This document shows, piece after piece, positions 5,907-6,035 of a stretch of 6,035 bases of DNA. The notes beneath the pieces were generated by a model that was not told where the DNA came from, ran no database searches, and saw only the letters and a list, made by a program, of their open reading frames with translations. The translations under genes were made by a program, and so were the position numbers. Within the stretch, counting starts at the first letter, position 1. Each line of letters starts with the position of its first letter. The stretch is from Chloroflexota bacterium (GTDB lineage Bacteria; Chloroflexota; Dehalococcoidia; Bin125), in assembly GCA_027296805.1 (NCBI GenBank), contig JAPUIR010000095.1, positions 1 through 6,035 on the forward strand, in the 5' to 3' direction.

Positions 5907-6035
5907 ATGAACCGCAAACCGGCCATCATCGTCAGTGCCCGCCTCGACCCCGAGGTGATGGAGAAGTTCGGGGCCTGGCACCGCGACACCCATATGCCGC
6001 ACATCTTCGCCATACCCGGCATCTCCGGCGCGCGT
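5907..6035 (+). CDS. Partial small protein, possibly EthD/DUF4286-like dimeric alpha/beta-barrel
   Basis: Forty-three residues are visible before the window ends in frame, so the gene is truncated on its 3' side. The sequence begins [16 protein letters not shown], then has [22 protein letters not shown]. The pattern of a first beta-strand, then a W-x-x-x-T/E-H-x-P helix start and an AIPGxxxAR strand is what I recall from ferredoxin-like dimeric alpha/beta-barrel proteins of the EthD/DUF4286 type; this is recognition by pattern, and the substrate is unknown. No Shine-Dalgarno is visible, and a -10-like GACAAT lies six bases upstream, so the mRNA could be leaderless. It is divergent from rpsO and probably functionally unrelated to it. 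Confidence 0.6.
   Translation, partial: MNRKPAIIVSARLDPEVMEKFGAWHRDTHMPHIFAIPGISGAR

Noticed and set aside
5715..6002. Upstream extension of the rpsO frame to 6002
   Set aside because: The extra 96 residues have no S15 similarity and overlap the divergent gene; S15 proteins begin at the ATG at 5714.

Overview
This window is a high-GC bacterial chromosomal segment. Four genes run on the minus strand in the order rpsO, pnp, dapB and a serpin-family lipoprotein gene. At the right edge a fifth gene starts divergently on the plus strand and is cut off by the window end. There is no sign of IS elements, phage, CRISPR or rRNA/tRNA genes. The proteins are full length and carry their expected family motifs. 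The rpsO-pnp-dapB order, the GC richness and the long arginine-rich PNPase tail remind me of Chloroflexota-type genomes, but that is an impression from gene order, not a demonstrated placement.

Layout, right to left (the main direction of transcription). A plus-strand partial gene begins at 5907 and looks like a small dimeric alpha/beta-barrel (EthD/DUF4286-like) protein. A 192-nt divergent spacer follows. It holds a weak promoter-like element and a strong leader hairpin in front of rpsO (ribosomal protein S15, 88 aa). Next is a 338-nt non-coding stretch with several hairpins, which is probably the leader of pnp. PNPase (900 aa) has the standard RNase PH-RNase PH-KH-S1 core plus about 205 extra residues of disordered, repeat-rich, arginine-rich tail. 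After a 104-nt spacer with a UUCG-capped GC hairpin comes dapB (lysine/diaminopimelate synthesis), which probably starts at GTG. After another 57 nt comes a secreted lipoprotein serpin with an intact inhibitory-type hinge. A hairpin lies downstream of the serpin stop and could end the transcript.

Functionally, rpsO and pnp are the familiar translation/RNA-decay pair, in which both proteins can control their own mRNAs in model bacteria. dapB supplies precursor for lysine and peptidoglycan. The serpin would sit on the outside of the membrane, where it could protect envelope proteins from proteolysis. I see no clear new biological system. The most noteworthy items are the PNPase tail, the structured leaders of rpsO and pnp, and the surface-anchored serpin placed beside housekeeping genes.
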